64,000 bases of DNA from Neotabrizicola shimadae. Lineage in GTDB: Bacteria > Pseudomonadota > Alphaproteobacteria > Rhodobacterales > Rhodobacteraceae. Shown here piece after piece: positions 27,661 through 37,158 of the stretch. The notes below the pieces were generated by a model, which made no database searches, was not told where the DNA came from, and saw only the letters and a program-made list of their open reading frames with translations. Where the stretch lies: NCBI RefSeq assembly GCF_019623905.1, contig NZ_CP069370.1, forward strand, positions 3,478,001-3,542,000. The letters run 5' to 3'. Every line of letters begins with the position of its first letter. Position 1 is the first letter of the stretch. A program made the translations under genes and the position numbers.

Positions 27661-28842
27661 TTCTGCCCGACGGGCGGAGCGGAGACCCACCGCGATGGCG
27701 AGCCCGAGGGCCGCCAGGACGAGGCAAGCCACCAGCGCCGCCGGCACGCCGCCGGACAAGAGCAGCGCGGCACCGATGGAGGGTCCGGCGGCAGAGGCGA
27801 GGATCGGTCCGACCGCGATGGCGCCGGAGATGGCGCCGAAACCGGGGCGGCCCAGAACCTCGGCCACCAGGACCGGGCGCAGGATGGACATCACACCCAC
27901 CCCGGCGCCCTGCATGAGGGCGAAGGCGAAGATCAGCACCGGGGCCACCCCCGCCGCCATGAGCAGCAGCGCGGCGGCGACGGTTGCTGCGAAAGACCAG
28001 ATCACGGCGCGGGCGGTGCCGACGCGCGCCTCGGTGGACAGCAGCACGATACGGCCCGCCACCTGTGCCGGGCCGATGCAGGAGGCGGCGGCCACCGCCA
28101 TTGCGGGACCGGCGCCGAGATCGTGGAACAGGACCAGCGCATAGGTCAGCAGGATGGCGTGGTTGAGGTTGATCGCGGCGAAGGCGCCGGTGATGGCCCA
28201 GAAGGCAGGGCGGCGCAGCGCCGCCTGCAAGGTGCCCGGCGCGGCCTTGGGCGCCAAGATCCCGGTGGCACGTTCCTGCCGGCGCAGCAGAACCACGCCG
28301 CCCAGGTTCACCGGCACGGCGACCAGCGCCACGATGCCGGCAAGCGCCACCAACGCGCCCTGCCCGCCGAATGCCTGACCCAGCACGGCACCCAGGGGGA
28401 AGGCCAGCGTGCCGGCGAAGCCTGCGACCAGCGTGACATGGGTGATGGCGGCACGCGCGCCAGGGCCGAGACGGCGGGTCAGGAAGGCGAAACAGGTTTC
28501 ATAGAAAGACCCGGCCTGCGCCACGCCGATCACCGACCAAAGCCCCCACCACCCCCAAAGCGAGGAGGTGAGGCCAAGGCCGGCAAAGGCAATGGCGCCC
28601 AGAAGCGGCAGGCCGATCAGAAGTTCGCCCCCAAGGCCCCGATCCACCAGCCGCCCGGTCAGGGGCGTGAGCGCCGCCATGACCAGGAAGGCGAGAGTCG
28701 GGCCAAGGGCAAGTTCCGCCTTGCTCCAGCCGGTTTCGGCGATCAGCCGGGGCAGAAGCGCCGGAAAGCCGTAGTACAGCGCCGCATAGGTCAGCGTCTG
28801 GCCGACGGCCAGCAACCAGACGGCGGGCGCTGTCAGTTTCAC
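27637..28842 (-). CDS. Major facilitator superfamily transporter
   Basis: The 401-residue inner-membrane protein has about 12 hydrophobic segments and the MFS loop 2-3 motif in TPLTGRLVDRGLGGELLIG. Several N-terminal segments (LAVGQTLTYAALYYGFPALL) resemble the oxalate/formate-antiporter-like or BacF/YnfM groups. The substrate is unknown. It overlaps the M32 peptidase stop by 4 nt, so it is co-transcribed with ctaA-peptidase. The last six residues (KSELIR) are encoded by the 69-bp repeat. Confidence 0.88.
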   Translation of the reverse strand: MKLTAPAVWLLAVGQTLTYAALYYGFPALLPRLIAETGWSKAELALGPTLAFLVMAALTPLTGRLVDRGLGGELLIGLPLLGAIAFAGLGLTSSLWGWWGLWSVIGVAQAGSFYETCFAFLTRRLGPGARAAITHVTLVAGFAGTLAFPLGAVLGQAFGGQGALVALAGIVALVAVPVNLGGVVLLRRQERATGILAPKAAPGTLQAALRRPAFWAITGAFAAINLNHAILLTYALVLFHDLGAGPAMAVAAASCIGPAQVAGRIVLLSTEARVGTARAVIWSFAATVAAALLLMAAGVAPVLIFAFALMQGAGVGVMSILRPVLVAEVLGRPGFGAISGAIAVGPILASAAGPSIGAALLLSGGVPAALVACLVLAALGLAIAVGLRSARRAEVKSELIR

Positions 28843-30326
28843 AGCCGGTAGATTTCCCCGAACTTGGCTTCCAGATAGTCCAGCAGCGGGCCTTCGTCGG
28901 GCGCGAAGCCGCAGGCCTGCGTGATGGTCTCGACCGGCAGCCGCAACCCGCCGTGCCGTTGCAGCTTCTCGCGCAGCCAGCCGGTTGCGGGCGAGGCATC
29001 GCCCTGGGCCAGACGGGCATCGAGATCGGGCACATCGGCCTTGAGCGCCTTCAGCAGGCAGCCGGCGAAGACGTTGCCAAGCGCATAGGTCGGGAAATAG
29101 CCGAAGAGGCCGACCGACCAGTGCACATCCTGCAACATGCCGTTGGAGGGACGGTCCACCGCCACGCCGAAATCGGCGAGGAAGCGGTCGTTCCAGGCGG
29201 CTTCTAGATCCTGCACGGCGAGATCGCCCTTGATGAGCGCGCGTTCGAGGTCGAAGCGCATCATGATGTGCAGGTTGTACTGCACTTCGTCGGCCTCGGT
29301 GCGGATGTAGCCGGGCTGGACGCGGTTCACCGTGCGGTAGAATTCTTCCGGCGAGGAAATGCCGAAGGCGCCGAAGCGTTCCTGCATCTGGCCGAACAGC
29401 CAGCCGGTGAAGGCGCGAGAACGGCCAAGCTGGTTTTCGTAGATGCGGCTCTGGCTTTCGTGGACGCCCATCGACACGCCCTGGCCAAGCGGCGTGAGGC
29501 GGTAATCGGGGTCGATGCCCTGTTCATAGGCCGCGTGGCCGACTTCGTGGATGGTGGAGTAGAAGCAGTTGAACGGATCGCTTTCGGCGACACGCGTGGT
29601 GATGCGCACATCATTGCCCGAGCCCGACGAGAACGGATGCACGGCGATGTCGAGCCGGCCGCGCGACCAGTCATAGCCGAAGGCGGAAGCAAGATCGCGG
29701 GTCAACCGCAACTGGGCATCGGCCCCGAAGCTGCCGTCGAGCGCCGCGGGCTGGTGCGGCGAGGCGAGGACGGCAGCGCGCAGGGCCACGAGGCGCGGGC
29801 GCATCCTGTCGAAGATGGCGCCGATGCTGGCCGCCGTGGCACCCGGTTCGTAATCGTCCACCAGTGCATCATAGAGATCGCCGCCCTGGGCCAGCGCGGC
29901 GGCTTCTTCGCGGCGAAGGCGGATGACATCGGCCAGCGTGGGCAGGAAGGCGGCCACGTCGTTCGCGGCGCGCGCTTCGGCCCAGATGCCCTGTGCCACG
30001 CTGGTCACGCGGGCGATTTCCTGGGCCAGCGCGGCGGGCACCTTTGTCATACGGTTGTAGCTGCGGCGGATGTGGCGCAGCTGCGCCTGCGCCACCGCGT
30101 CGGCGGGTTTGGCGCGGTCCAGCCATTCGGCGATGCGGGGATCGGTGCGGCGGGCGTGCAGGACGCCTTCGATGGCCGACATTTCCTCGCCCCGCTGTTC
30201 GGCGGCGCCGCGCGGCATCATGGTTTCCTGATCCCAGCCGAGCCGGCCCGAAATCTGAGCCAGCGCCTCGGTCTCGCGCTGGAAGGCCATGAGATCGTCG
30301 TAGGCCCTGTCGTTTGCGATGGTCAT
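28839..30326 (-). CDS. Carboxypeptidase Taq family (M32) metallopeptidase
   Basis: The 495-residue cytoplasmic zinc carboxypeptidase has the zinc motif HEVGHAAYEQGI (HExxH, about residue 265) preceded by FNCFYSTI, and the M32-specific GVHESQSRIYENQLGRS, which carries the third ligand. ATG 30326 overlaps the ctaA stop by 4 nt. The length is typical (about 500). It has a broad C-terminal specificity in characterised relatives; the cellular role is peptide turnover by inference. Confidence 0.93.
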   Translation of the reverse strand: MTIANDRAYDDLMAFQRETEALAQISGRLGWDQETMMPRGAAEQRGEEMSAIEGVLHARRTDPRIAEWLDRAKPADAVAQAQLRHIRRSYNRMTKVPAALAQEIARVTSVAQGIWAEARAANDVAAFLPTLADVIRLRREEAAALAQGGDLYDALVDDYEPGATAASIGAIFDRMRPRLVALRAAVLASPHQPAALDGSFGADAQLRLTRDLASAFGYDWSRGRLDIAVHPFSSGSGNDVRITTRVAESDPFNCFYSTIHEVGHAAYEQGIDPDYRLTPLGQGVSMGVHESQSRIYENQLGRSRAFTGWLFGQMQERFGAFGISSPEEFYRTVNRVQPGYIRTEADEVQYNLHIMMRFDLERALIKGDLAVQDLEAAWNDRFLADFGVAVDRPSNGMLQDVHWSVGLFGYFPTYALGNVFAGCLLKALKADVPDLDARLAQGDASPATGWLREKLQRHGGLRLPVETITQACGFAPDEGPLLDYLEAKFGEIYRL

Positions 30327-31486
30327 GCCGTGCCTTTCCGAATGGACCCCGCCAGGGGGTAAAGTGCGAGGTGGCGCGCACGCAGGATCAGCACCCACAG
30401 CACGACCGCGCCGATCTGGTGGGTGATGGCGACATGCGGGCTGGCGGCGGTCAGCGCCGTGACGATGCCGAGGACGACCTGGCCGAAGCCGATGACAAGA
30501 ACCCAGTCGAAGGCGCGGCGCGTGGCCAGATGGGCCGAGCGGCGGGCCTTGACCCAGGCGAAGATGAGCGCGGCGAACAGCAGGTAGCCCCACATGCGGT
30601 GGATGAACTGCACGAGGCCGGGGTTTTCGAAGAAGGCATGCCAGATCGGCAGCGAACCGCCCTGCCCGTCGGGGACGTAGAAGGCATCGGCGGGGAAGAA
30701 GGTTTCGCCCATCAGCGGCCAGGTCGGGAAGCCGCGACCGGCGTCGATGCCGGCGACCAGGGCGCCCAGCAGGATCTGCACGAAGGCGATGCCGGCCAGC
30801 CAGGCGGCCAGCGTTGCCAGCGCGGTTTCACGTCCGCGGCGGGCCTGAAGAAGCTCTGCCTCGGTGCGGCCAAGAAGGAAGATGTACCAGGCGAGAAGCC
30901 CGAGGATGGCGAAGGCGAGACCGAGGTGGAGCGCCAGCCTGTAGGAGGCGACATCGACCATGGTGCCGGTGAGGCCGGAGGAGACCATCCACCAGCCGAC
31001 CGCCCCCTGCACGCCGCCCAGAAGGCCGGGCAGCGCCATGCGGGTGCCCCAGCCGGGAGGGATCTGCCGGGTGAGGGCGAAGCCTGCGAAGCCGAGCGCC
31101 CAGACAAGGCCGATGGCGCGGCCAAGCTGGCGGTGGCCCCATTCCCACCAGAAGATGCCCTTGAACTCTTCCAGGGTCATGGCGGTGTTCTGCAACTGGA
31201 ATTCGGGGATCGCCTGGTACTTGGCGAATTCCGCATCCCAGTCGGCCTGGGTCATCGGAGGCAGGGCGCCCGAGACGGGGCGCCATTCGGTGATGGAAAG
31301 ACCGGAATCGGTGAGCCGGGTGAGACCGCCAACGGCGATCATCACGGCGACCATGAGGAAGAGCACGGCCATCCAGATGCGGACGCCGCGCCGGGCGCCC
31401 TTCGGGCGGTCGATGCCGCCCGGGCGGGCCACCGGGGCCGGTGCTTCCGCGCCCACTTCCTCGAAAATGCTGCGCCGCGGTGCCAT
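30323..31486 (-). CDS. ctaA: Heme A synthase (COX15/CtaA)
   Basis: The 387-residue inner-membrane protein has about eight membrane segments and converts heme O to heme A for aa3-type cytochrome oxidase. GGLTRLTDSGLSITEW, WEWGHRQLGRAIGL (heme His), LHLGLA and FIHRMWGYLLF plus VAITHQIGAV carry the conserved histidines of the type 2 alphaproteobacterial/mitochondrial form. ATG 31486 has an AGGGGG site 6 nt upstream; the ATG two codons earlier sits on that site. It implies an aa3 oxidase encoded elsewhere. Confidence 0.93.
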   Translation of the reverse strand: MAPRRSIFEEVGAEAPAPVARPGGIDRPKGARRGVRIWMAVLFLMVAVMIAVGGLTRLTDSGLSITEWRPVSGALPPMTQADWDAEFAKYQAIPEFQLQNTAMTLEEFKGIFWWEWGHRQLGRAIGLVWALGFAGFALTRQIPPGWGTRMALPGLLGGVQGAVGWWMVSSGLTGTMVDVASYRLALHLGLAFAILGLLAWYIFLLGRTEAELLQARRGRETALATLAAWLAGIAFVQILLGALVAGIDAGRGFPTWPLMGETFFPADAFYVPDGQGGSLPIWHAFFENPGLVQFIHRMWGYLLFAALIFAWVKARRSAHLATRRAFDWVLVIGFGQVVLGIVTALTAASPHVAITHQIGAVVLWVLILRARHLALYPLAGSIRKGTA

Positions 31487-31572
31487 GCGCATCCCCCTTG
31501 TTTCGGGGCGGACAGTAGGCGCGGCACCCTGCCCCTTCAACCCCCGCGCGGCAAAGCGCGCGGGGTTCGAGC

Positions 31573-32112
31573 CTAGCCCTGGGTGTTGGACGAGACGCCG
31601 ACCTGGGCCGGGCGCAGAAGACGGTCGTGCAGCATGAAGCCTTCGGTCATCACCTGGATGATGTCGCCGGCCTTGGTTCCCGGCACCGGGGCTTCGAACA
31701 TGGCCTGGTGATGCTGCGGATCGAAGGTGTCGCCGACCTTGGGGGTGATGGCGCGGACGCCGTGCTTGGTCATCACGTTACCCAGTTCGCGCAGCGTGAG
31801 TTCCACACCTTCGATCAGGGCGGCGTTGCTGTCGCGGACGGCATCGGTGACCGCGGCCAGCGCGCGGTTGAGGTTGTCGTAGACCGGCAGAAGATCGCGG
31901 GCGAGGCGGGTGGAGCCGTATTGCTCGGCCTCGCGGCGGTCGCGGTCGCTGCGTTTGCGGGCGTTCTCGGCGTCGGCCAGCGCGCGCATGTAGCGGTCGC
32001 GCAGCTCGTCACGCTCGGCGCGCAGTGCGTCGATCTCGTCGGCTTCCAGATAGTCTTCCACCATTTCCTCGATGGCCCGCTCTTCGGTGGCAGCCCCGTT
32101 TTCCTGCGCCAT
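31573..32112 (-). CDS. grpE: Nucleotide exchange factor GrpE
   Basis: The 179-residue product has a long N-terminal coiled coil (about 25-80: ALRAERDELRDRYMRALADAEN) and the C-terminal beta domain signature (GDTFDPQHHQAM...GFMLHDRLLRPAQVGVS). It releases ADP from DnaK. I chose ATG 32112 (AAGGA site) over ATG 32136. It follows hrcA by 27 nt, forming the usual hrcA-grpE heat-shock operon. Confidence 0.95.
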   Translation of the reverse strand: MAQENGAATEERAIEEMVEDYLEADEIDALRAERDELRDRYMRALADAENARKRSDRDRREAEQYGSTRLARDLLPVYDNLNRALAAVTDAVRDSNAALIEGVELTLRELGNVMTKHGVRAITPKVGDTFDPQHHQAMFEAPVPGTKAGDIIQVMTEGFMLHDRLLRPAQVGVSSNTQG

Positions 32113-32139
32113 GTCGTCTTTCCTTGCCTTCGTCATGTC

Positions 32140-33210
32140 TCACCCCAGGGCCCGGTCGGACAGGATGCGTCCGACGAGCTGCGCCGTGTAATCGACGATG
32201 GGCACGATCCGTCCGTAATTGAGCCGGGTCGGGCCGATCACGCCGATGGCGCCGATGATCTTTCGATCCGCGTTCATATAGGGACTGACCACCAGAGAGG
32301 AACCCGAAAGTGAGAAAAGCTTGTTCTCGGAGCCGATAAAAATGCGCACACCCTCACCGTCTTCGGCCAGTTCGAGGAATTCGGCGATGTCGCGCTTGCG
32401 TTCGAGGTCGTCGAAGAGGGTACGGATTCGGTCGATGTCGAGCGATTCCGGCCCGCCTTCGATGAGATTGGCGCGGCCGCGGACGATGAGGCGTTCGGAG
32501 CGTTCGCCCATGTTCTCCCATACGGCCAGGCCGCTTTCGACGAGGTCGCGGGCCAGAACGTCAAGCTCTTGCCGGCGGGCGGCGATGTCGCGCTGGACCG
32601 AGCCGCGCAGTTCCGAAAGCGTGCGGCCTTCGGCGAGCGCGTTCAGGAAGTTCGCGGCCTCGCGCATGGAGGAGGGCGTCTGGCCGGGGGGCGGGGTGAA
32701 AAGCCGGTTCTCGACATGGCCGTTGGAAAACACGAGCACCACCAGCGCCCGGTCGGGACCGAGGCTGACGAATTCGATGTGGCGGATCGCGGCTTCCTGC
32801 TTGGGCGCCAGAACCAGGCTTGCGCCGCGGGTGATGCCGGAAAGGGCCGCGCCGACCTGATCGAGCAGCGTTGCCACATCGGGCGTGTTCGAGCCGAGCG
32901 TGGCGTCGATGCGTTCGCGGTCTTCCACGGCCACCTGGCCGACCTCGAGCAGGCCATCGACGAACATGCGCAGGCCGCGCTGCGTGGGCACGCGGCCGGC
33001 AGAGACATGGGGGCTGTCGAGCAGGCCGAGAAACTCGAGGTCCTGCATCACATTGCGGATGGTGGCGGCCGAGAGCTTTTCGCTCATGCTGCGGGTGAGC
33101 GTGCGGCTGCCGACGGGATCGCCGGACGCGAGGTAGCCTTCCACGACACGGCGGAAGACCTCGCGCGAGCGGTCGTTCATTTCGGAGAGGAGACCTTTGC
33201 CTTCGGACAT
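32140..33210 (-). CDS. hrcA: Heat-inducible transcription repressor HrcA
   Basis: The 356-residue product has an N-terminal winged helix (about 12-80: [35 protein letters not shown]), a central GAF-like domain and the C-terminal [25 protein letters not shown] motif that defines HrcA. It represses chaperonin operons through CIRCE elements; I found no CIRCE copy in its own upstream region, so its control is probably exerted elsewhere. Divergent from rph by 151 nt. Confidence 0.95.
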   Translation of the reverse strand: MSEGKGLLSEMNDRSREVFRRVVEGYLASGDPVGSRTLTRSMSEKLSAATIRNVMQDLEFLGLLDSPHVSAGRVPTQRGLRMFVDGLLEVGQVAVEDRERIDATLGSNTPDVATLLDQVGAALSGITRGASLVLAPKQEAAIRHIEFVSLGPDRALVVLVFSNGHVENRLFTPPPGQTPSSMREAANFLNALAEGRTLSELRGSVQRDIAARRQELDVLARDLVESGLAVWENMGERSERLIVRGRANLIEGGPESLDIDRIRTLFDDLERKRDIAEFLELAEDGEGVRIFIGSENKLFSLSGSSLVVSPYMNADRKIIGAIGVIGPTRLNYGRIVPIVDYTAQLVGRILSDRALG

Positions 33211-33361
33211 GGCTGACTGCGTTTGGGCGGCGTCCAGTGTGAAACCCACAGGGCGCGGCGTCAATCAGGGTTGCATGGATTGGCGCGGCCCGGATATCTG
33301 GCGCATCTGTTTTCAAAGTCTGCAAGGGCGGCAGGCGCCGCCGCGTCGAAAGGACCCTTTC

Positions 33362-34078
33362 ATGCGACCCTCTGGTAGAAAGTTAAGCGAACCGCGGCCG
33401 ATTTCAATCGAGACCGGCGTCACTCGCCACGCGGAAGGGTCCTGCCTGATCCGCGTGGGGGACACCCATGTGATCTGCACGGCCACCATCGAGGACAAGC
33501 CGCCGCCCTTTCTGAAGAACACGGGGCTGGGTTGGGTGACGGCGGAATACGGCATGTTGCCCCGCGCCACCAATACCCGCACCCGGCGCGAGGCGGCTGC
33601 GGGCAAGCAGTCGGGTAGAACGCAGGAGATTCAACGGCTTATTGGCCGTGCCCTGCGCGCCGGCGTGGACCGGAGCGCCTTGGGCGAGCGGCAGATCGTT
33701 GTGGACTGCGACGTGATCCAGGCCGACGGCGGCACGCGCTGCGCCAGCATCACCGGGGGCTGGGTGGCCCTGCGTCTGGCGGTGGACCGGCTTCTGAAGA
33801 CCGGGGCCATCGTTTCGGACCCGATTGTCGATCATGTGGCGGCGGTGTCCTGCGGCATCTATGCCGGCCAGCCGGTGCTGGACCTGGACTATGTCGAGGA
33901 CAGCCAGGCCGGAACGGATGGCAACTTCGTGATGACCGGGCGCAACCGGCTGATCGAAGTGCAGATGTCGGCCGAGGGCGCGACCTTTTCGCGCGCCGAG
34001 ATGGAAGAACTGCTGGGTCTGGCCGAGGCGGGCTGCGCGGCGCTGGTGGCAGCGCAGCGGGCTGCGGTGGGGCGCTGA
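33362..34078 (+). CDS. rph: Ribonuclease PH
   Basis: The 238-residue phosphorolytic 3' exoribonuclease trims tRNA 3' ends. [26 protein letters not shown] near the N-terminus, [17 protein letters not shown] and the phosphate-binding [16 protein letters not shown] are the family signatures; [19 protein letters not shown] holds the metal/catalytic aspartates. The length equals the family norm. It is first gene of the rph-rdgB-ridA-hemW cluster. Confidence 0.96.
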   Translation: MRPSGRKLSEPRPISIETGVTRHAEGSCLIRVGDTHVICTATIEDKPPPFLKNTGLGWVTAEYGMLPRATNTRTRREAAAGKQSGRTQEIQRLIGRALRAGVDRSALGERQIVVDCDVIQADGGTRCASITGGWVALRLAVDRLLKTGAIVSDPIVDHVAAVSCGIYAGQPVLDLDYVEDSQAGTDGNFVMTGRNRLIEVQMSAEGATFSRAEMEELLGLAEAGCAALVAAQRAAVGR

Positions 34079-34081
34079 GCC

Positions 34082-34693
34082 ATGGCGCGGCGGTTTGACG
34101 GCGACCGGCTTCTGGTGGCAACGCACAACCGGGGCAAGCTGGAGGAAATCGCCGCGCTGCTGGCCCCCTGGGGCGTGAGCGTGGTGTCGGCGGGCGAGAT
34201 GGGCCTGCCGGAACCGGAGGAAACCGAGGAAACCTTCGTCGGCAATGCCCGGATCAAGGCCCATGCGGCGGCGCAGGCGACCGGCCTGCCCGCCCTGGCC
34301 GATGATTCAGGCATCTGCGTGGACGGGTTGGGCGGTGCGCCGGGGGTGCATACCGCGGATTGGGCCGAGGGGCCGGGCGGGCGCGACTTCATTCGCGCCA
34401 TGACCCGGACCTGGGAGGCGCTGGAGGCGGCGGCGGCGCCCTATCCGAGGCGGGCGCAGTTCCGGTCTACCCTGGTGCTGGCCTGGCCGGATGGGCATGA
34501 CGAGGTGTTCGAGGGCATCGTAGGGGGCCAGGTGGTCTGGCCGATGCGCGGGGTGCAGGGGCATGGCTATGACCCCATGTTCCAGCCGGACGGCCATGAC
34601 GTGACCTTTGCCGAGATGCCGGCGGAAGAAAAGAACCGGATCAGCCACCGGGCCGATGCCTTTGCCAAGTTCGTTGCGGGGTGCTTTGCATGA
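34082..34693 (+). CDS. rdgB: Non-canonical purine NTP pyrophosphatase (RdgB/HAM1)
   Basis: The 203-residue product hydrolyses ITP, dITP and XTP to monophosphates to keep them out of DNA. ATHNRGKLEEI near the start, the metal/catalytic ALADDSGICVDGLGGAPGVHTA and the C-terminal GYDPMFQPDG...ISHRADAF are diagnostic. It starts 3 nt after rph and its stop overlaps ridA by 4 nt. Confidence 0.95.
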   Translation: MARRFDGDRLLVATHNRGKLEEIAALLAPWGVSVVSAGEMGLPEPEETEETFVGNARIKAHAAAQATGLPALADDSGICVDGLGGAPGVHTADWAEGPGGRDFIRAMTRTWEALEAAAAPYPRRAQFRSTLVLAWPDGHDEVFEGIVGGQVVWPMRGVQGHGYDPMFQPDGHDVTFAEMPAEEKNRISHRADAFAKFVAGCFA

Positions 34694-35064
34694 GACGGAT
34701 TTCGACGGGTTCGCCCTTCGAGGCGGTGATGGGCTACAGCCGGGCCGTGGTGAAGGGCGGCTGGTGTTTTGTTTCGGGCGTGACGGGCTATGACTATGCC
34801 ACGATGACCATGCCGGAGGATGTGGTGGAGCAGGCGCGCAACTGCTTTGCCACCATCGGGCGGGTGCTGGCCGAGGCGGGCTTTACGATGGAGGACATCG
34901 TGCGCGTGCAATACACGGTGACCGATGCCGCCCTGGTCGAGGCCATCGTGCCGGTGCTGGGAGCGCATCTGGGCGAGGTGCGCCCGGCGGCGACCATGGT
35001 GATCGCGGGGCTGATCCGGCCTGAGATGAAGATCGAGATCGAGGTGACGGCCTTCAAGGGGTAG
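34690..35064 (+). CDS. RidA family protein
   Basis: The 124-residue product has the YjgF/RidA fold: SRAVVKGGWCFVSGVTGYDY (strand core), CFATIGRVLAEAGFTMEDIVRVQYTVTD and the C-terminal EIEVTAFKG. The segment GLIRPEMKIEIEV holds a Pro-Glu near the ligand cleft; the active-site Arg of enamine/imine deaminases is not obvious at the expected RPA site (VRPAATMV is present and probably supplies it). ATG 34690 overlaps rdgB by 4 nt. Likely imine or enamine hydrolysis. Confidence 0.85.
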   Translation: MRRISTGSPFEAVMGYSRAVVKGGWCFVSGVTGYDYATMTMPEDVVEQARNCFATIGRVLAEAGFTMEDIVRVQYTVTDAALVEAIVPVLGAHLGEVRPAATMVIAGLIRPEMKIEIEVTAFKG

Positions 35065-35097
35065 TGTGCCCTTTTGCCGATCATACAAGGGGAAGTG

Positions 35098-36249
35098 ATG
35101 GAAGACGGCCGGGCTGCCGGGTTTGGGCTGTATCTGCACTGGCCCTTCTGCCAGTCGAAATGCCCCTACTGCGATTTCAACAGCCATGTCGCGGCCCGGA
35201 TCGACCAACGGCGCTGGCTGCGGGCCTATGTGTCCGAGATTGCCCGCGTGGCGGCAGAGACAGGGCCGCGGCTGTTGAATTCGGTGTTCTTCGGCGGGGG
35301 CACGCCTTCGCTGATGGAACCGGAGGTGGTGGCTGGCGTGCTGGAGGCCATGCGCGCGGCCTGGCCGGTGGCGAATGATGTTGAGATCACGCTGGAGGCC
35401 AACCCCGGCTCGGTCGAGGCGGGTCGGTTCCGGGCCTATCGCGAGGCCGGGGTGAACCGGGTTTCCATGGGGGTGCAGGCGCTGAACGATGCCGATCTGC
35501 GGCGGTTGGGGCGGCTTCATTCGGTGGCCGAGGCGGAAGCGGCCTTTGCCGTGGCGCGGGATTGCTTTGACCGGGTGAGTTTCGACCTGATCTATGCGCG
35601 GCAAGACCAGACGCCGGGGGATTGGGCGGCGGAGCTACGGCGCGCGCTGTCGATGGCCGTGGACCACCTGTCGCTGTACCAGCTGACCATCGAGGACGGC
35701 ACGGCCTTTGGCGACCGCTTTGCACGGGGTGGGCTGAAGGGCCTGCCGGACGAGGATCGCGCAGCGGACATGTACGAGATCACGCAAGAGATTTGCGGCG
35801 CGGCGGGGATGGCGGCCTATGAGGTTTCGAACCATGCCCGGCCCGGGGCGGAGTCTCGCCACAACCTGATCTACTGGCGGTCAGGCGATTGGGTGGGGAT
35901 TGGGCCGGGCGCGCATGGGCGTCTGACGCTGGACGGGATTCGGTGGGCCACCGAGGCGCCGAGGGCACCCGGCGCCTGGCTGGAGCAAGTGGAAGCGGGG
36001 CGCGGCGGAGAATTGCCGCGGCAGGCACTGAGCCTGGAGGACCGGGCCAGCGAATTCATGGTGATGGGGCTGCGGTTGAGCGAGGGCGTGGACCTTGTCC
36101 GCTTTCGCGCGCTTGGGGGATCGCTTGATGCGGGCCGGCTGGCGGGTCTGCTGGACCTGGGGATGGTTGCCGCCGAGCCCGACCGGCTGACGGTGACGCC
36201 GGCCGGCCGGATGGTGCTGAACGCGGTGATCCGCGAGCTGATGGCCTGA
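35098..36249 (+). CDS. hemW: Radical SAM heme chaperone HemW
   Basis: The 383-residue product has the radical SAM cluster motif C-x3-C-x2-C in FCQSKCPYCDF (about residues 17-27), the HemW form of CPO-III-like proteins that lacks the extra N-terminal HemN features. FFGGGTPSLM, LEANPGSVE and RVSMGVQALND follow. It is a heme-transfer factor rather than an oxygen-independent coproporphyrinogen oxidase. I preferred ATG 35098 (AAGGGG upstream) to TTG 35074. It converges with parB across 3 nt. Confidence 0.93.
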   Translation: MEDGRAAGFGLYLHWPFCQSKCPYCDFNSHVAARIDQRRWLRAYVSEIARVAAETGPRLLNSVFFGGGTPSLMEPEVVAGVLEAMRAAWPVANDVEITLEANPGSVEAGRFRAYREAGVNRVSMGVQALNDADLRRLGRLHSVAEAEAAFAVARDCFDRVSFDLIYARQDQTPGDWAAELRRALSMAVDHLSLYQLTIEDGTAFGDRFARGGLKGLPDEDRAADMYEITQEICGAAGMAAYEVSNHARPGAESRHNLIYWRSGDWVGIGPGAHGRLTLDGIRWATEAPRAPGAWLEQVEAGRGGELPRQALSLEDRASEFMVMGLRLSEGVDLVRFRALGGSLDAGRLAGLLDLGMVAAEPDRLTVTPAGRMVLNAVIRELMA

Positions 36250-36252
36250 GCG

Positions 36253-37158
36253 TCAGAAATCCGCGTCGGGCGGAAGCTGCGAAAGGACACGGCAGAGGCG
36301 GTCGAGGTCTTCCAGACTGTTATAGCGGATGGTGAGCAGGCCGGATTCGCCGCCCGCCTCATGGTCGATGCGCACAGACATGCCCAGGTTGGCGGCAAGA
36401 TCGGCTTCGAGCGCGCGGGTGTCGGGGTCCTTCTCTGCCCGCTTGCGGCCGGCAGACTTGCGCTTGGCACCGCCTTCATTGAGCGCGAGCCGTTCTGCCT
36501 CGCGCACCGAAAGGCCGCGGGTGACGATCTGGCGGGCGAGTTCGGCGGCATTGGGCGAGGTGACAAGGGCGCGGGCGTGGCCGGCCGTGAGTTGGCCGCC
36601 GCGCAGAAGGACCTGCACTTCGTCGGGAAGTTGCAGGAGGCGCAGCAGGTTGGCGATGTGGCTGCGGCTTTTTGAAAGGGCTTCGGCCAGTTTCTCTTGG
36701 GTGTGGCCAAAGCGGTCCATCAGCTGGCGGTAACCGAGCGCCTCCTCCAGCGCGTTCAGGTCCGCGCGCTGGATGTTCTCGATGATCGCGACTTCCAGCA
36801 CTTCGGTGTCGTCGAGCTCGCGGATCAAGACGGGGAGTTCGTGGATCTGCGCCAGTTGCGCGGCCCGCCAGCGGCGTTCGCCCGCGACGATCTGGTACTG
36901 GCCGGTGGCGCCATGGGGGCGCACGATCAGGGGCTGGATCACGCCCTTCTGCCGCAGCGACTCTGCCAGTTCCGCCAGCGCCGTTTCGTCGAAGTCGCGG
37001 CGAGGCTGGTCGGGATTCGGGTGCAGGTTCTCGACCGGCACCAGGCTATCGGGCCGGCGCGGGGGGGCCGTGGTGTCGGAGGGGGCCAGGTGGACATCGG
37101 CCATCAGCGCGGACAGGCCGCGGCCAAGGCCCCGACGTTCGGTCTTGCGGTCGTTCAC
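36253..37158 (-). CDS. parB: Chromosome partitioning protein ParB
   Basis: The 301-residue CTPase/DNA clamp loads at parS. The N-terminal LGRGLSALMAD is the ParA-contact motif. It is followed by the ParB/Srx CTP-binding domain (PNPDQPRRDFDETAL, AGERRWRAAQLA, IENIQRADLNALEEA, about residues 50-150), the helix-turn-helix (HTQEKLAEALSKSRSHIANLLRLL) and a C-terminal dimerisation domain. It overlaps parA by 4 nt. Two parS sites lie 1.4 and 3.3 kb away in rsmG and mnmG. Confidence 0.96.
   Translation of the reverse strand: MNDRKTERRGLGRGLSALMADVHLAPSDTTAPPRRPDSLVPVENLHPNPDQPRRDFDETALAELAESLRQKGVIQPLIVRPHGATGQYQIVAGERRWRAAQLAQIHELPVLIRELDDTEVLEVAIIENIQRADLNALEEALGYRQLMDRFGHTQEKLAEALSKSRSHIANLLRLLQLPDEVQVLLRGGQLTAGHARALVTSPNAAELARQIVTRGLSVREAERLALNEGGAKRKSAGRKRAEKDPDTRALEADLAANLGMSVRIDHEAGGESGLLTIRYNSLEDLDRLCRVLSQLPPDADF

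Noticed and set aside
28839-30593. Longer start for the M32 peptidase (to 30593)
   Set aside because: The extra residues are the shadow of ctaA; ATG 30326 overlaps the ctaA stop and matches the family start.
33211-33361. CIRCE element or heat-shock sigma promoter upstream of hrcA
   Set aside because: No TTAGCACTC/GAGTGCTAA pair is present, and the TTTGAAA near 33320 (minus strand) has no correctly spaced -10 region.
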